A DNA stretch of 64,000 nt from Streptomyces sp. NBC_00572 (lineage in GTDB: Bacteria; Actinomycetota; Actinomycetes; Streptomycetales; Streptomycetaceae), in NCBI RefSeq assembly GCF_026341815.1, contig NZ_JAPENX010000001.1:3844001-3908000 (forward strand), read 5' to 3'. A program made the translations under genes and the position numbers. This document shows, piece by piece, positions 24,327 to 32,397 of this stretch; the first letter of the stretch is position 1; the number at the start of each line of letters is the position of its first letter. The notes under the pieces are model-generated. The model was given only the letters and a program-made list of their open reading frames with translations, was not told the origin of the DNA and made no database searches.

Positions 24327-25379
24327 ATGACCACGAACGTGACCACCGTCCCCGCCTACGCCGCACCCGCCGCCAACGCCCCGCTGGAGCGCACCACCGT
24401 GCCGCGCCGGCCCGTCGGCGCGCACGACGTCCTCATCGAGATCAAGTACGCCGGCATCTGCCACTCCGACATCCACCAGGCGCGCGACGGCTGGGGCGAG
24501 GGCATCTTCCCCATGGTCCCGGGCCACGAGATCGCCGGAATCGTCGCGGAGGTCGGCACCGGGGTCACCAGGTTCAAGGTCGGCGACCGGGTCGGCGTCG
24601 GCTGCTTCGTCGACTCCTGCCGCGAGTGCGAGTACTGCGAGCAGGGCCTGGAGCAGTACTGCACGGGCGGCATGACCGGCACGTACAACGCCCTCGACAA
24701 GAACGGCGAGCCCACCTACGGCGGCTACTCCAGCCACATCGTCGTCGACGAGAACTACACCCTGCGCATCCCCGAGGGCATCGGCCTCGACGAGGCCGCG
24801 CCGCTGCTCTGCGCCGGCATCACCCTCTACTCGCCGCTCGCCCACTGGCAGGCAGGGCCCGGCAAGAAGGTCGCGATCGTCGGTCTCGGCGGCCTCGGCC
24901 ACATGGGCGTCAAGATCGCCCACGCACTGGGTGCCGAGGTGACCGTCCTCAGCCAGTCGCTGCGCAAGCAGGAGGACGGCCTGAAGCTGGGCGCCGACCA
25001 CTTCTACGCCACCGGTGACCCGAAGACCTTCACCGAGCTGGCCGGCACCTTCGACCTGGTGATCTCCACGGTCTCCGCGCCGCTGGACTTCAACGCCTAC
25101 CTGGGCCTGGTCAAGACGGACGGCGCCCTGGTGAACGTCGGCGCCCCCGAGGAGCCCGTCTCCATCGGCCTGTTCTCCCTCATCGGCGGCCGCAAGACCC
25201 TCGCGGGCTCGATGATCGGCGGCATCGCGGAGACCCAGGAGATGCTGGACTTCTGCGCGGCCCACGGCCTGGGCGCGGAGATCGAGGTGATCGACGCGGA
25301 CCGGATCAACGAGGCGTACGAGCGGGTGATCGCGAGCGACGTCCGCTACCGCTTCGTCGTCGACGCGTCGACGATCTGA
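24327..25379 (+). CDS. Zinc-dependent NAD(P) alcohol dehydrogenase (CAD/YahK type)
   Basis: 350-residue medium-chain dehydrogenase/reductase, probably reducing aldehydes with NADPH. The catalytic zinc ligands are in [11 protein letters not shown] and GHEIAG; the structural zinc is bound by the [17 protein letters not shown] cluster. The Rossmann motif is [17 protein letters not shown]. The [15 protein letters not shown] region is typical of the cinnamyl alcohol dehydrogenase/YahK subgroup. It is divergent from the MmyB-type regulator, its probable controller. Confidence 0.92.
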   Translation: MTTNVTTVPAYAAPAANAPLERTTVPRRPVGAHDVLIEIKYAGICHSDIHQARDGWGEGIFPMVPGHEIAGIVAEVGTGVTRFKVGDRVGVGCFVDSCRECEYCEQGLEQYCTGGMTGTYNALDKNGEPTYGGYSSHIVVDENYTLRIPEGIGLDEAAPLLCAGITLYSPLAHWQAGPGKKVAIVGLGGLGHMGVKIAHALGAEVTVLSQSLRKQEDGLKLGADHFYATGDPKTFTELAGTFDLVISTVSAPLDFNAYLGLVKTDGALVNVGAPEEPVSIGLFSLIGGRKTLAGSMIGGIAETQEMLDFCAAHGLGAEIEVIDADRINEAYERVIASDVRYRFVVDASTI

Positions 25380-25504
25380 CGACGACGGCGGGTCCGGGGC
25401 GGCCGGCGCGGAACCGGCGGGCCCGGAACCGGCGGGCGCGGGCTGCCGGGGCATGACCTCCGGGGTAATCGACCCCGTACGGTCCGCCCGGGCACCCTTG
25501 CCTC

Positions 25505-25864
25505 ATGACCGCATACGCCATCGGAAACCTGCACCCGAAGCCCGTCCTCGACGAGGAGGTCTTCACCTACATGGAGCGCGTCCAGGCCACCCTCGACCCC
25601 TTCGGGGGCCGCTTCCTCGTGCACGGCGCCCCCGAGCGCGAGGTCCGCGAGGGGACGTGGCCCGGCGCCCTCGTGATCATCGGCTTCCCGACGTACGCGG
25701 ACGCCCGCGGCTGGTACGAGTCCGAGCCCTACCGGGCGCTGATCCCGCTGCGCACCCGTCACATGGCCGGCGACGTCCTCCTCATCGACGGCGTCGCCCC
25801 CGGCTACGACCCGGCGGCGACCGCCGCCTCGCGGCGGGCGTCGTCGGCCGACGACACGGCCTGA
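25505..25864 (+). CDS. DUF1330 family protein
   Basis: 119 residues with the ferredoxin-like DUF1330 pattern: MTAYAIGNLHPKPVLDEEVF, then FGGRFLVHGAPEREVREGTW, VIIGFPTYADARGWYESEPY and a final ADVLLIDGV-like strand (GDVLLIDGV). DUF1330 proteins are small dimeric barrel proteins of unknown activity. It follows the dehydrogenase by 125 nt on the same strand. Confidence 0.87.
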   Translation: MTAYAIGNLHPKPVLDEEVFTYMERVQATLDPFGGRFLVHGAPEREVREGTWPGALVIIGFPTYADARGWYESEPYRALIPLRTRHMAGDVLLIDGVAPGYDPAATAASRRASSADDTA

Positions 25865-25891
25865 GCCGGGCTCGGGCCGTCTCGTCAGCCG

Positions 25892-26554
25892 TCAGCCGTC
25901 GGCCTTTGCGACGCCGATCGGGCAGGAGACGCCCGTACCGCCGATGCCGCAGTAGCCCGCCGGGTTCTTGTCCAGGTACTGCTGGTGGTAGCCCTCGGCC
26001 GGGTAGAAGGCACGGCCCTCCGCCGGGAGGATCTCCGTGCTGATCGTGCCGTAGCCGGACCCCGTCAGGACCTTCTGGTAGGACTCGCGGGAGGCGTCGG
26101 CCGTGGCCGCCTGGGCGGGTGTGTGGGTGTAGACGGCGGAGCGGTACTGGGTGCCCACGTCGTTGCCCTGGCGGAAGCCCTGCGTCGGGTCGTGGGACTC
26201 CCAGAAGAGCTTCAGGAGGGACTCGTACGAGACCTTCGCCGGGTCGAAGACGACCCGGACGGCCTCGGTGTGACCGGTCAGGCCCGAGCACACCTCCTCG
26301 TACGCGGGGTTCGGCGTGTAGCCGCCCTGATAGCCGACGAGGGTCGTCCAGACGCCGTCGGTCTGCCAGAACTTGCGCTCTGCGCCCCAGAAACAGCCGA
26401 GGGCGAAGTCGGCGACCTCCAGGCCCTCCGGGTACGGGCCGAGGAGCGGGTTGCCGAGGACGGTGTGACGCTCGGGGACGGCGAACTCCGGCTCGGGGCG
26501 GCCGCGCAGGGCCTGCTCGGGGGTGGGGAGGACGGGGGTGCGGGACAGGAACAT
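25892..26554 (-). CDS. msrA: Peptide-methionine (S)-S-oxide reductase
   Basis: 220-residue MsrA that reduces S-methionine sulfoxide in oxidised proteins. The catalytic Cys54 lies in [34 protein letters not shown] and the substrate-binding [20 protein letters not shown] segment are present. The recycling cysteines lie near the C-terminus ([14 protein letters not shown]), indicating a three-Cys thioredoxin-dependent cycle. It converges with the DUF1330 gene. Confidence 0.95.
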   Translation of the reverse strand: MFLSRTPVLPTPEQALRGRPEPEFAVPERHTVLGNPLLGPYPEGLEVADFALGCFWGAERKFWQTDGVWTTLVGYQGGYTPNPAYEEVCSGLTGHTEAVRVVFDPAKVSYESLLKLFWESHDPTQGFRQGNDVGTQYRSAVYTHTPAQAATADASRESYQKVLTGSGYGTISTEILPAEGRAFYPAEGYHQQYLDKNPAGYCGIGGTGVSCPIGVAKADG

Positions 26555-26675
26555 GCTGCATCTCTCCTCGACGGTCGGCAGTGCTCACAACGCCTGCGGG
26601 CGGGGAGGGATTCCCCGAGGGGCCCTCCCCTCCCGCAGGGGAGCCGTCGGCAGGAGGAGCGGCCCGCCGGGTCCG

Positions 26676-27782
26676 TCAGCGCGGCAGCGTCGCCGGGTTG
26701 CCGCCGTTCGCCTCGTACCCCGCCACCGCCAGGTTCCGGAAGACCGTGAACTGCGCCGCCGGGTCCCCGCTCAGCGTCCACGGCACCGCGCCCACGTGCC
26801 CGTCGACCTTCACCAGCTGGTGCATGGCCTCCGCCCAGCGCTCGCCGCGCACCAGGAACCAGACGAGCAGATGGCGGACGTGCGCCAGCATCGGGTCGTC
26901 GGGACGGGCCGAGTTCACCGCGTACAGCGCGCCGTCCATCGCCTTGGACACCACCGCCGTACGGAAGAAGTCCTGCACCAGCACCACGTCCGGCACGTGC
27001 TCGTACACCGCGAACAGCGGCAGCGCGGCGAGCAGCGAACCCCGCGGGGCGCGCGCCGCGGCCGTCGTCGCGAAGTGGTCGGCCTCCTGGCGCGAGCCGT
27101 GCCACTTCTCGCACCAGTAGTGCAGGGCCGCCAGATGGGCCCCCATGTGCTGCGGCGCCCGGTCGATGACCCGCGCCCACACCTGGTCGAACTGCTCGTG
27201 GGAGTAGCCGAGACCGCGCGCCACGGCCAGCTGCGTGATGTACGGGACCGGGTCGCCCGGGGCGAGCAGCGCCGCCTCCTCGGTGACCTTCCGGGCCTCC
27301 TCCAGGATGATCCGGAAGTCGTCGGTCCCGGCCGCCGAGGAGCGCCAGGCCTGCTGGACCAGGAACTCGGCGTGCACGGCCGCGCCGCCCGCGTCCTTCG
27401 GGGCCTCCGCCCGCCAGGTCCGCAGCCACGCGCCGCCCACGCCCGGCCGCTCCTGGAGTTCGAGGGACGCGGCGCCCGCGAAGGCCTGGACGCGCTGCCA
27501 GCGCACCTCGCCGTCCTTGTCGGTGGTGGCGAGCAGCCGCGAAGCGGCCCGCCAGTCCTGGGTGGCCTGGACGACGTCGAGGACGTGCAGGAGCTCGTCG
27601 TCCGCGCCCGGGAGCCGTACGTCCTGGTCCTCCTGCAGGACGAATCCGTACGCCTCCGGATCGGCGGCGTCCGGTGTGCCCGGCGCGACCTGACGGATCC
27701 CGCCGCCGCGGCGGCGCAGCAGGTAGGGGCCGAGGACGCCGAACAGCAGGCCAAGGGCGATCAGGAACCAGAGAATCTCCAT
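26676..27782 (-). CDS. Conserved membrane-anchored protein of unknown function
   Basis: 368 residues. A single N-terminal transmembrane helix (ILWFLIALGLLFGVLGPYLL) is followed by RRR and a soluble alpha-helical body with TPR-like spacing (VTEEAALLAPGDPVPYITQL; HLAALHYWCEKWHGSRQEAD). The long helical repeats suggest a scaffold or DUF4034-like fold. I do not recognise a function. It is transcribed leftward toward msrA, 121 nt away, and is divergent from metB with 72 nt between starts. Confidence 0.8.
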   Translation of the reverse strand: MEILWFLIALGLLFGVLGPYLLRRRGGGIRQVAPGTPDAADPEAYGFVLQEDQDVRLPGADDELLHVLDVVQATQDWRAASRLLATTDKDGEVRWQRVQAFAGAASLELQERPGVGGAWLRTWRAEAPKDAGGAAVHAEFLVQQAWRSSAAGTDDFRIILEEARKVTEEAALLAPGDPVPYITQLAVARGLGYSHEQFDQVWARVIDRAPQHMGAHLAALHYWCEKWHGSRQEADHFATTAAARAPRGSLLAALPLFAVYEHVPDVVLVQDFFRTAVVSKAMDGALYAVNSARPDDPMLAHVRHLLVWFLVRGERWAEAMHQLVKVDGHVGAVPWTLSGDPAAQFTVFRNLAVAGYEANGGNPATLPR

Positions 27783-27854
27783 CTGTCCATTGTCCAGGAC
27801 ACCCGATGAGACGATCGCGGCGGCGGGCCCCGCTCGGGACTACGCTCCTGACCC

Positions 27855-29009
27855 ATGAGCGACCAGCACTCTCACCAGAGCTTCGAGACCCGCGCGATCC
27901 ACGCGGGCAACACCGCCGACCCGCTGACCGGCGCGGTCGTCCCGCCCATCTACCAGGTGTCCACCTACAAGCAGGACGGTGTGGGCGGGCTGCGCGGCGG
28001 TTACGAGTACAGCCGCAGCGCCAACCCCACCCGTACGGCCCTTGAGGAGAACCTGGCGGCCCTGGAGGGCGGCCGGCGCGGTCTCGCCTTCGCCTCGGGC
28101 CTGGCCGCCGAGGACTGCCTGCTGCGCACGCTACTCGCGCCCGGCGACCACGTGGTCATCCCGAACGACGCCTACGGCGGCACCTTCCGGCTCTTCGCCA
28201 AGGTCGTGCAGCGCTGGGGCGTGGACTTCTCGGTGGCGAACACCTCCGACGTCGACGAGGTGCGCGCCGCCGTCAACGACCGTACGAAGCTGATCTGGGT
28301 CGAGACCCCGTCGAACCCGCTGCTCGGCATCACCGACATCGAGGCGATCGCGGGCGTCGCCCGCCAGGCCGGCGTCAAGCTCGTCGTCGACAACACCTTC
28401 GCCTCGCCGTACCTCCAGCAGCCGCTGGCGCTCGGCGCGGACGTCGTCGTGCACTCCCTCACCAAGTACATGGGCGGCCACTCCGACGTCGTCGGCGGCG
28501 CCCTGGTGACGGCGGACGAGGCGCTCGGCGAGGAGCTCGCGTACCACCAGAACGCGATGGGAGCGGTCGCCGGTCCCTTCGACTCGTGGATCGTGCTGCG
28601 CGGCATCAAGACCCTCGCGGTCCGCATGGACCGGCACAGCGAGAACGCCGAGAAGATCGTCGAGATGCTGACCCAGCACCCGAAGGTCACCCAGGTCCTC
28701 TACCCGGGCCTCCCGGAGCACCCGGGGCACGAGATCGCGGCCAAGCAGATGCGCTCGTTCGGCGGCATGATCTCCTTCCGCGTGCAGGGCGGCGAGCAGG
28801 CGGCCGTCGAGGTCTGCAACCGTGCGCAGCTCTTCACCCTCGGTGAGTCCCTCGGCGGTGTCGAGTCCCTCATCGAGCACCCGGGCCGGATGACCCACGC
28901 GAGCGTCGCGGGCTCCGCCCTGGAGGTCCCGGCGGACCTCGTCCGTCTCTCGGTGGGCATCGAGAACGTCGAGGACCTGCTCGCGGACCTGCGTCAGGCG
29001 CTGGGCTAG
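27855..29009 (+). CDS. metB: Cystathionine gamma-synthase
   Basis: 384-residue PLP enzyme of the Cys/Met metabolism family. It joins O-succinyl- or O-acetylhomoserine with cysteine to give cystathionine; a gamma-lyase activity cannot be excluded from sequence. The PLP Lys204 is in SLTKYMGGHSDVVGG. The phosphate-binding SGLAAEDC, YEYSRSANPTR and the substrate loop SLGGVESLIEHPGRMTH are all intact. ATG 27855 directly precedes the conserved QSFETRAIHAGN start. A 3' hairpin follows at 29027. Confidence 0.93.
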   Translation: MSDQHSHQSFETRAIHAGNTADPLTGAVVPPIYQVSTYKQDGVGGLRGGYEYSRSANPTRTALEENLAALEGGRRGLAFASGLAAEDCLLRTLLAPGDHVVIPNDAYGGTFRLFAKVVQRWGVDFSVANTSDVDEVRAAVNDRTKLIWVETPSNPLLGITDIEAIAGVARQAGVKLVVDNTFASPYLQQPLALGADVVVHSLTKYMGGHSDVVGGALVTADEALGEELAYHQNAMGAVAGPFDSWIVLRGIKTLAVRMDRHSENAEKIVEMLTQHPKVTQVLYPGLPEHPGHEIAAKQMRSFGGMISFRVQGGEQAAVEVCNRAQLFTLGESLGGVESLIEHPGRMTHASVAGSALEVPADLVRLSVGIENVEDLLADLRQALG

Positions 29010-29026
29010 AGCCCGGTCACGCGATC

Positions 29027-29063
29027 ACCGGGGGAGCGGGCCGGACCGGTCGGCTCCCCCGGT
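29027..29063. terminator. Bidirectional terminator after metB
   Basis: ACCGGGGGAGC (29027-29037) pairs perfectly with 29053-29063 between metB and the convergent lipoprotein gene. Confidence 0.7.
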
Positions 29064-29093
29064 GGCCGTGTGCCGCACCTGCCGGCGACGTTC

Positions 29094-30029
29094 TCAGGTT
29101 CCGGAGCCTGCCCGGGCGACGCGCGCGACGAGGGCGTCCCGCCGGCGCTCCAGGTCGCCGAGCAGCTTCGCCTTCGCGCGTACCAGCCGCTTCTGGTTCT
29201 CGACCTCTACGCTGTGCCACTTCTCGACCAGCATGACGTCGCGCTTGCACCTGATGTCGGTGGTCGCCGCGGTGATCTCCGCGGCGGTCGGAGCGGTCCC
29301 CTCGCGGCGCCAGGCGGTGTCGGCCACGGCTTCCTCGGGGGTCTTGTACGCGTATCCGGCCTTGCTCATGCAGGTGCTCCAGCGCGCGACAGCGTCGAGC
29401 ACGATCCTGCTGTTCCGCGCCTGGTCCCAGGACTCGTAGCGCAGGGTGTCGAGGGCCATGGAATCCATTCCCTGCGGGGGAGCTCCCAGGGCCTTGTAGG
29501 CCCGGCCGCGGCATCCGCCCTGAGGGACCGGTAGTCCGCCGAATTGCTTCACATTCTCTCCCGTGTACACGTCGCGTGTTTTCTGGGGGAGTTTCCTTGT
29601 TCGGTCGATGTTCGCCCGGCCGACTTTCTGTGCCTCTTCATGGGTCATGCCGTCGGGGAGCGGGACACCGTATCCGAACTTTTCGGCTCGGGGCAGATCG
29701 ATGACGCCGTATCGGCGGGAGTTGCCCGTTACGGGGGATTTCTGCCCGGCGACCTTGGGCCAGCTCAGGCCGTATTCCTTCATGCAGGCGCCGGAGAGTG
29801 CGTGGACGGCGTCGGTGAAATCGTCGCGCTGGGCCTCAGTGAATGCGTAGGCGTCGAGCGGGAGGACGATCTCGCGTCCTTCGTAGAAGGCCGGATCGCG
29901 AGTGATCTCGAGTTTCGCGCCGGTTTTCCGGGGAGGTTCCTCCTGGTTCGCGCATCCCGTGACCGCGAGGCCGAGGGCGGCGAGCGTGACGAGACGCCGC
30001 CGTCCTCTGCTCGCGTGGAACGTCGTCAC
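29094..30029 (-). CDS. Secreted lipoprotein of unknown function
   Basis: 311 residues from the GTG at 30029. The N-terminus is a lipoprotein signal (basic RGRRRLVTLAALGLAVTGC, lipobox VTGC). The body has paired cysteines (GACMKEYG, GGCRGRAY, STCMSKAGY, DIRCKRD) and long charged helices with no recognised domain. Very similar Streptomyces lipoproteins are known only as hypothetical. The GTG overlaps the upstream stop in GTGA, so translation is coupled to the small secreted protein before it. The long frame upstream to 30488 is the shadow of that gene. Confidence 0.75.
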   Translation of the reverse strand: MTTFHASRGRRRLVTLAALGLAVTGCANQEEPPRKTGAKLEITRDPAFYEGREIVLPLDAYAFTEAQRDDFTDAVHALSGACMKEYGLSWPKVAGQKSPVTGNSRRYGVIDLPRAEKFGYGVPLPDGMTHEEAQKVGRANIDRTRKLPQKTRDVYTGENVKQFGGLPVPQGGCRGRAYKALGAPPQGMDSMALDTLRYESWDQARNSRIVLDAVARWSTCMSKAGYAYKTPEEAVADTAWRREGTAPTAAEITAATTDIRCKRDVMLVEKWHSVEVENQKRLVRAKAKLLGDLERRRDALVARVARAGSGT

Positions 30030-30433
30030 CAGGGGCAGCTGGGGTTGCTGGCGAAGCAGTGGGAGCTCCACTTGTTGCTCCAGCCGCCTTCCCAGTTGAG
30101 CTTGTAGCCCGGCTCCTGGCCCCCGTCCGTGCCCGTGTAGTTCGGGTCGGCGAAGAACCAGACCCTGGTGTCGGGGTCGCGGTTCCAGGTCGAGGTCACG
30201 GTGTCGTCGATGGGCGTGTTGGTGCCGTAATAGGTGCCGGTGTACTGCGGCTTGCTGTAGAGCGTGTCGTACACGGCGCCGGTGTAGTTGTTGGTGTCGT
30301 AGAGACACACCTCGCCACCGTTGGAGCTTTCGCAGACACCGTTGTAGCTGCCCGCGGTGGCGCTTCCGGCGAAGCCTGTGATGGCGGTGAAAGCGATTGC
30401 GGCTATCGCGGAAATGGCGCGCATCTTCTTCAT
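30026..30433 (-). CDS. Secreted beta/gamma-crystallin-like or I36-type peptidase inhibitor protein
   Basis: 135 residues with a clean signal peptide (MKKMRAISAIAAIAFTAITG, cleavage after SATA). The mature part resembles the Streptomyces metalloproteinase inhibitor/beta-gamma-crystallin fold: CESSNGGEVCLYDTNNYTG, then WFFADPNYTGTDGG as a second Greek-key-like strand motif, with four Cys likely forming two disulfides. The ribosome site AGGGAG lies 5-11 nt ahead of the ATG at 30433. It is the first gene of a two-gene operon with the lipoprotein. An AT-rich region lies upstream. Confidence 0.78.
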   Translation of the reverse strand: MKKMRAISAIAAIAFTAITGFAGSATAGSYNGVCESSNGGEVCLYDTNNYTGAVYDTLYSKPQYTGTYYGTNTPIDDTVTSTWNRDPDTRVWFFADPNYTGTDGGQEPGYKLNWEGGWSNKWSSHCFASNPSCPW

Positions 30434-30519
30434 GCGTACTCCCTCTGTCGCCGTACTCGGGGTGTCCGTGGCGGACCGCCAAGGGCACCGAACGGGAGGA
30501 CGCTACACCGCGCTGATCT

Positions 30520-30610
30520 TGGACTCAACCTTTATTTTGAGCGACACTATCCGGCCACTGGCCGAATTAATCACGGCCAAACGGAATGCTTCCTTCTTGA
30601 TTTGATGGAT
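30520..30610. promoter_or_regulatory. AT-rich upstream region of the inhibitor-lipoprotein operon
   Basis: This stretch is strikingly AT-rich for the window (CCTTTATTTTGAGCG, GAATTAATCACGG, TTCCTTCTTGATTTGATGG). It lies 90-180 bp upstream of the small secreted protein start and probably holds its promoter or a binding site for a nucleoid protein. CTCAA and TTGAG around the poly-T run can pair. Confidence 0.4.
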
Positions 30611-30634
30611 TGTCGGATTCGTCCTGGGCGATCT

Positions 30635-30826
30635 TCAGGCCGGGACCTTCTCGTCCTCCAGCGAGGCGCGGACCTCGGCCCGCAGTTCCGGGGTGTCCTC
30701 GTGCCCGTGGACCGACACCGCGTGTTCGGTGGCGGCCAGTACGACCTCCTCCTCCTCACCGCTGATGGTGAGGGTGCAGTTCATGACGCTCGGCGTGTTG
30801 CGGCAGTCGGCGACTTTCCTGGTCAT
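30635..30826 (-). CDS. DUF1059 small protein
   Basis: 63 residues: MTRKVADCRNTPSVMNCTLT, ISGEEEEVVLAATEHAVSVH, GHEDTPELRAEVRAS. The spaced Cys/His pattern (ADCR, NCTL, AVSVHGH) is the hallmark of DUF1059, a presumed small metal-binding protein. The length is normal and it has its own ATG. It is a single gene between the inhibitor operon and the sigma/membrane-protein pair. Confidence 0.85.
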   Translation of the reverse strand: MTRKVADCRNTPSVMNCTLTISGEEEEVVLAATEHAVSVHGHEDTPELRAEVRASLEDEKVPA

Positions 30827-30886
30827 GGCGGCCTCAGCCTTCCCGGCACGAGGGGACGTGCCGTCCCTTCCAGGCTAGGCCGGTCC

Positions 30887-31138
30887 TCACCAGCCTTCGA
30901 GCGGCGGCGTCGTCTCCGCGGGCGGGACCTCCCACGGCCGGGCCACCGACGCCCACACCACGAACGCGGTGACGGCGACCAGGCCCAGGAACCACAGCGC
31001 CCGCCGCAGCCGCCGGGCGCGGTCCAGCCGCCGGGATCCGCGCTCGGCCGCCCGTCGCGCGAGGTCGCCGGGGACCGACGGGTGCGGGGTGTCGAGGAGC
31101 CGCCGGACCGCCGCCTCCTTGTCCTCGCGCCGGGTCAC
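30887..31138 (-). CDS. Small single-pass membrane protein, possible anti-sigma partner
   Basis: 83 residues from GTG 31138, which overlaps the upstream sigma-like gene stop in GTGA. A soluble basic N-terminal half (VRRLLDTPHPSVPGDLARRA, RRLDRARRLRR) is followed by one transmembrane helix (LWFLGLVAVTAFVVWASVA) and a short outside tail. The layout, cytosolic helices plus one TM immediately downstream of a sigma-like protein, is what small anti-sigma factors look like. No zinc HxxxCxxC motif is present, so this role is inference from position. Confidence 0.65.
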   Translation of the reverse strand: MTRREDKEAAVRRLLDTPHPSVPGDLARRAAERGSRRLDRARRLRRALWFLGLVAVTAFVVWASVARPWEVPPAETTPPLEGW

Positions 31139-31605
31139 GCGGCCGACCCCCGACGCGCGCCGTCCCGACCCCTCAGCGTGGCCACCGCGCGGTCGCAGAC
31201 GGCTCGGACCCGGGCCTCGGGCAGTCCGAGCAGTGCCGCGACCTGTTCCTCGGCGACCCCCTCGTACAGCCGGAGGACGACGACGAGCCGTTCCTGCGGG
31301 TGGAGCGGGGCGAGGACCCCGCCCTGGCCGCCGTGGTGCCGCCAGGCGGTGCGCGCGAAGCGGGCGGCGAGCTCGCGCCGGGTGAGTTCGTACGGGTCCT
31401 CGTCCCGCAGCCGGTCCCACACCGCGTACGTGTGTGCCAGGGCGGCCGTCAGCAGGGCCTGGGCGTGCGGGTTACGGGTGCGGGTCTCGGCGGTGAGCAG
31501 GGTCGCGGCGTGCAGCAGCCGGCCCGCCGCCCCGGCCACGAACGCGTCGAACTCCCGGGCGTGGTGGGCGCGTTCGACGCGGTGTCCGTTCCGCTGCTCT
31601 GCCAC
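31135..31605 (-). CDS. SigE-family sigma-like factor, degenerate region 2
   Basis: 156 residues. The N-terminal part resembles the actinobacterial SigE-family region 2 (EFDAFVAGAAGRLLHAATLL; ALAHTYAVWDRL), but the usual acidic DLVQ core-binding stretch reads QALLTAALA, so it is degenerate. Region 4 is well preserved (LHPQERLVVVLRLYEGVAEE, VAALLGLPEARVRAVCDRAV). It may act as a specialised ECF sigma factor or as a DNA-binding regulator. It is co-translated with the downstream membrane protein. Confidence 0.72.
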   Translation of the reverse strand: MAEQRNGHRVERAHHAREFDAFVAGAAGRLLHAATLLTAETRTRNPHAQALLTAALAHTYAVWDRLRDEDPYELTRRELAARFARTAWRHHGGQGGVLAPLHPQERLVVVLRLYEGVAEEQVAALLGLPEARVRAVCDRAVATLRGRDGARRGSAA

Positions 31606-31636
31606 GTCCTCATCTGAGGACAGCGCGGGGGTGAGG

Positions 31637-32248
31637 TCAAGAGGTCGGCGCGGACTCGCTCAGCCCTTCGGCCGGCCCCTCGTTCGCGGACAGGCCTGCC
31701 GACAGGGCTGCCGAAGGGGTCGCCGACGAAGCCGTCGACGGGGCCGCGGACTCCGCCACCGGGCCGCCCGTGTGCGCCGACTGCCGCGCGGACAGGGCGG
31801 TGTTGAAGCGGGTGAGCAGGCTGCAGAAGGACTCCCGCTCGTCCGGCGTCCAGCCCTCCGTGACCTCCACCATCAGCTGGCGGCGTGAGGAGCGGACCTC
31901 CTCCAGGCGGGAGAGACCGCGCGGCGACAGCTGCAGCACGACCGCGCGCCCGTCCTCCGGGTGCGAAGTGCGCTTCACCAGACCGGTGTCGACGAGCGGG
32001 GCGACCTGGCGGGTGACGGTCGACGAGTCGATGCCCATGCCCGCCGCCAGCGCCTTCACGCCCATCGGACCTTCCTGGTCCAGGCGGTTGAGGAGCAGGT
32101 AGGCGGCGCGGTCCATGGAGTTGCGGAGCTGACCGGTGCCGCCGAGGCGGGTCTGCTCGGCCCGGCGGGCGAACACGGCCACCTGGTGCTGGAGGGCATC
32201 GAGGAGACCGGGGTCGAGCTCAGTCGTCATGTCCTGAGATGTGGGCAT
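31637..32248 (-). CDS. MarR-family transcriptional regulator
   Basis: 203 residues from ATG 32248 (MPTSQDMTTELD). The winged HTH spans about residues 35-135 (RAAYLLLNRLDQEGPMGVKA, GMGIDSSTVTRQVAPLVDTG, RTSHPEDGRAVVLQLSPRG), the typical MarR DNA-reading wing. The C-terminal 40 residues are a low-complexity Ala/Ser/Pro tail not seen in short MarR proteins. It is divergent from ilvA across 149 bp; control of ilvA is possible but unproven. Confidence 0.87.
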   Translation of the reverse strand: MPTSQDMTTELDPGLLDALQHQVAVFARRAEQTRLGGTGQLRNSMDRAAYLLLNRLDQEGPMGVKALAAGMGIDSSTVTRQVAPLVDTGLVKRTSHPEDGRAVVLQLSPRGLSRLEEVRSSRRQLMVEVTEGWTPDERESFCSLLTRFNTALSARQSAHTGGPVAESAAPSTASSATPSAALSAGLSANEGPAEGLSESAPTS

Positions 32249-32397
32249 GGCTGTGGGTCTCTCTCGTGCGGGGGTGGTCGGTTGGTGGGGGACAGAGTAC
32301 GCGGCCCCGGGGGGGTCCGTACCGGGGCTGCGCAAACCCGCTGAGGCACCTGTCGGCCGGGCGGCCATCAGGGCCGTGAGCTGCGAGACTTGCTGTC

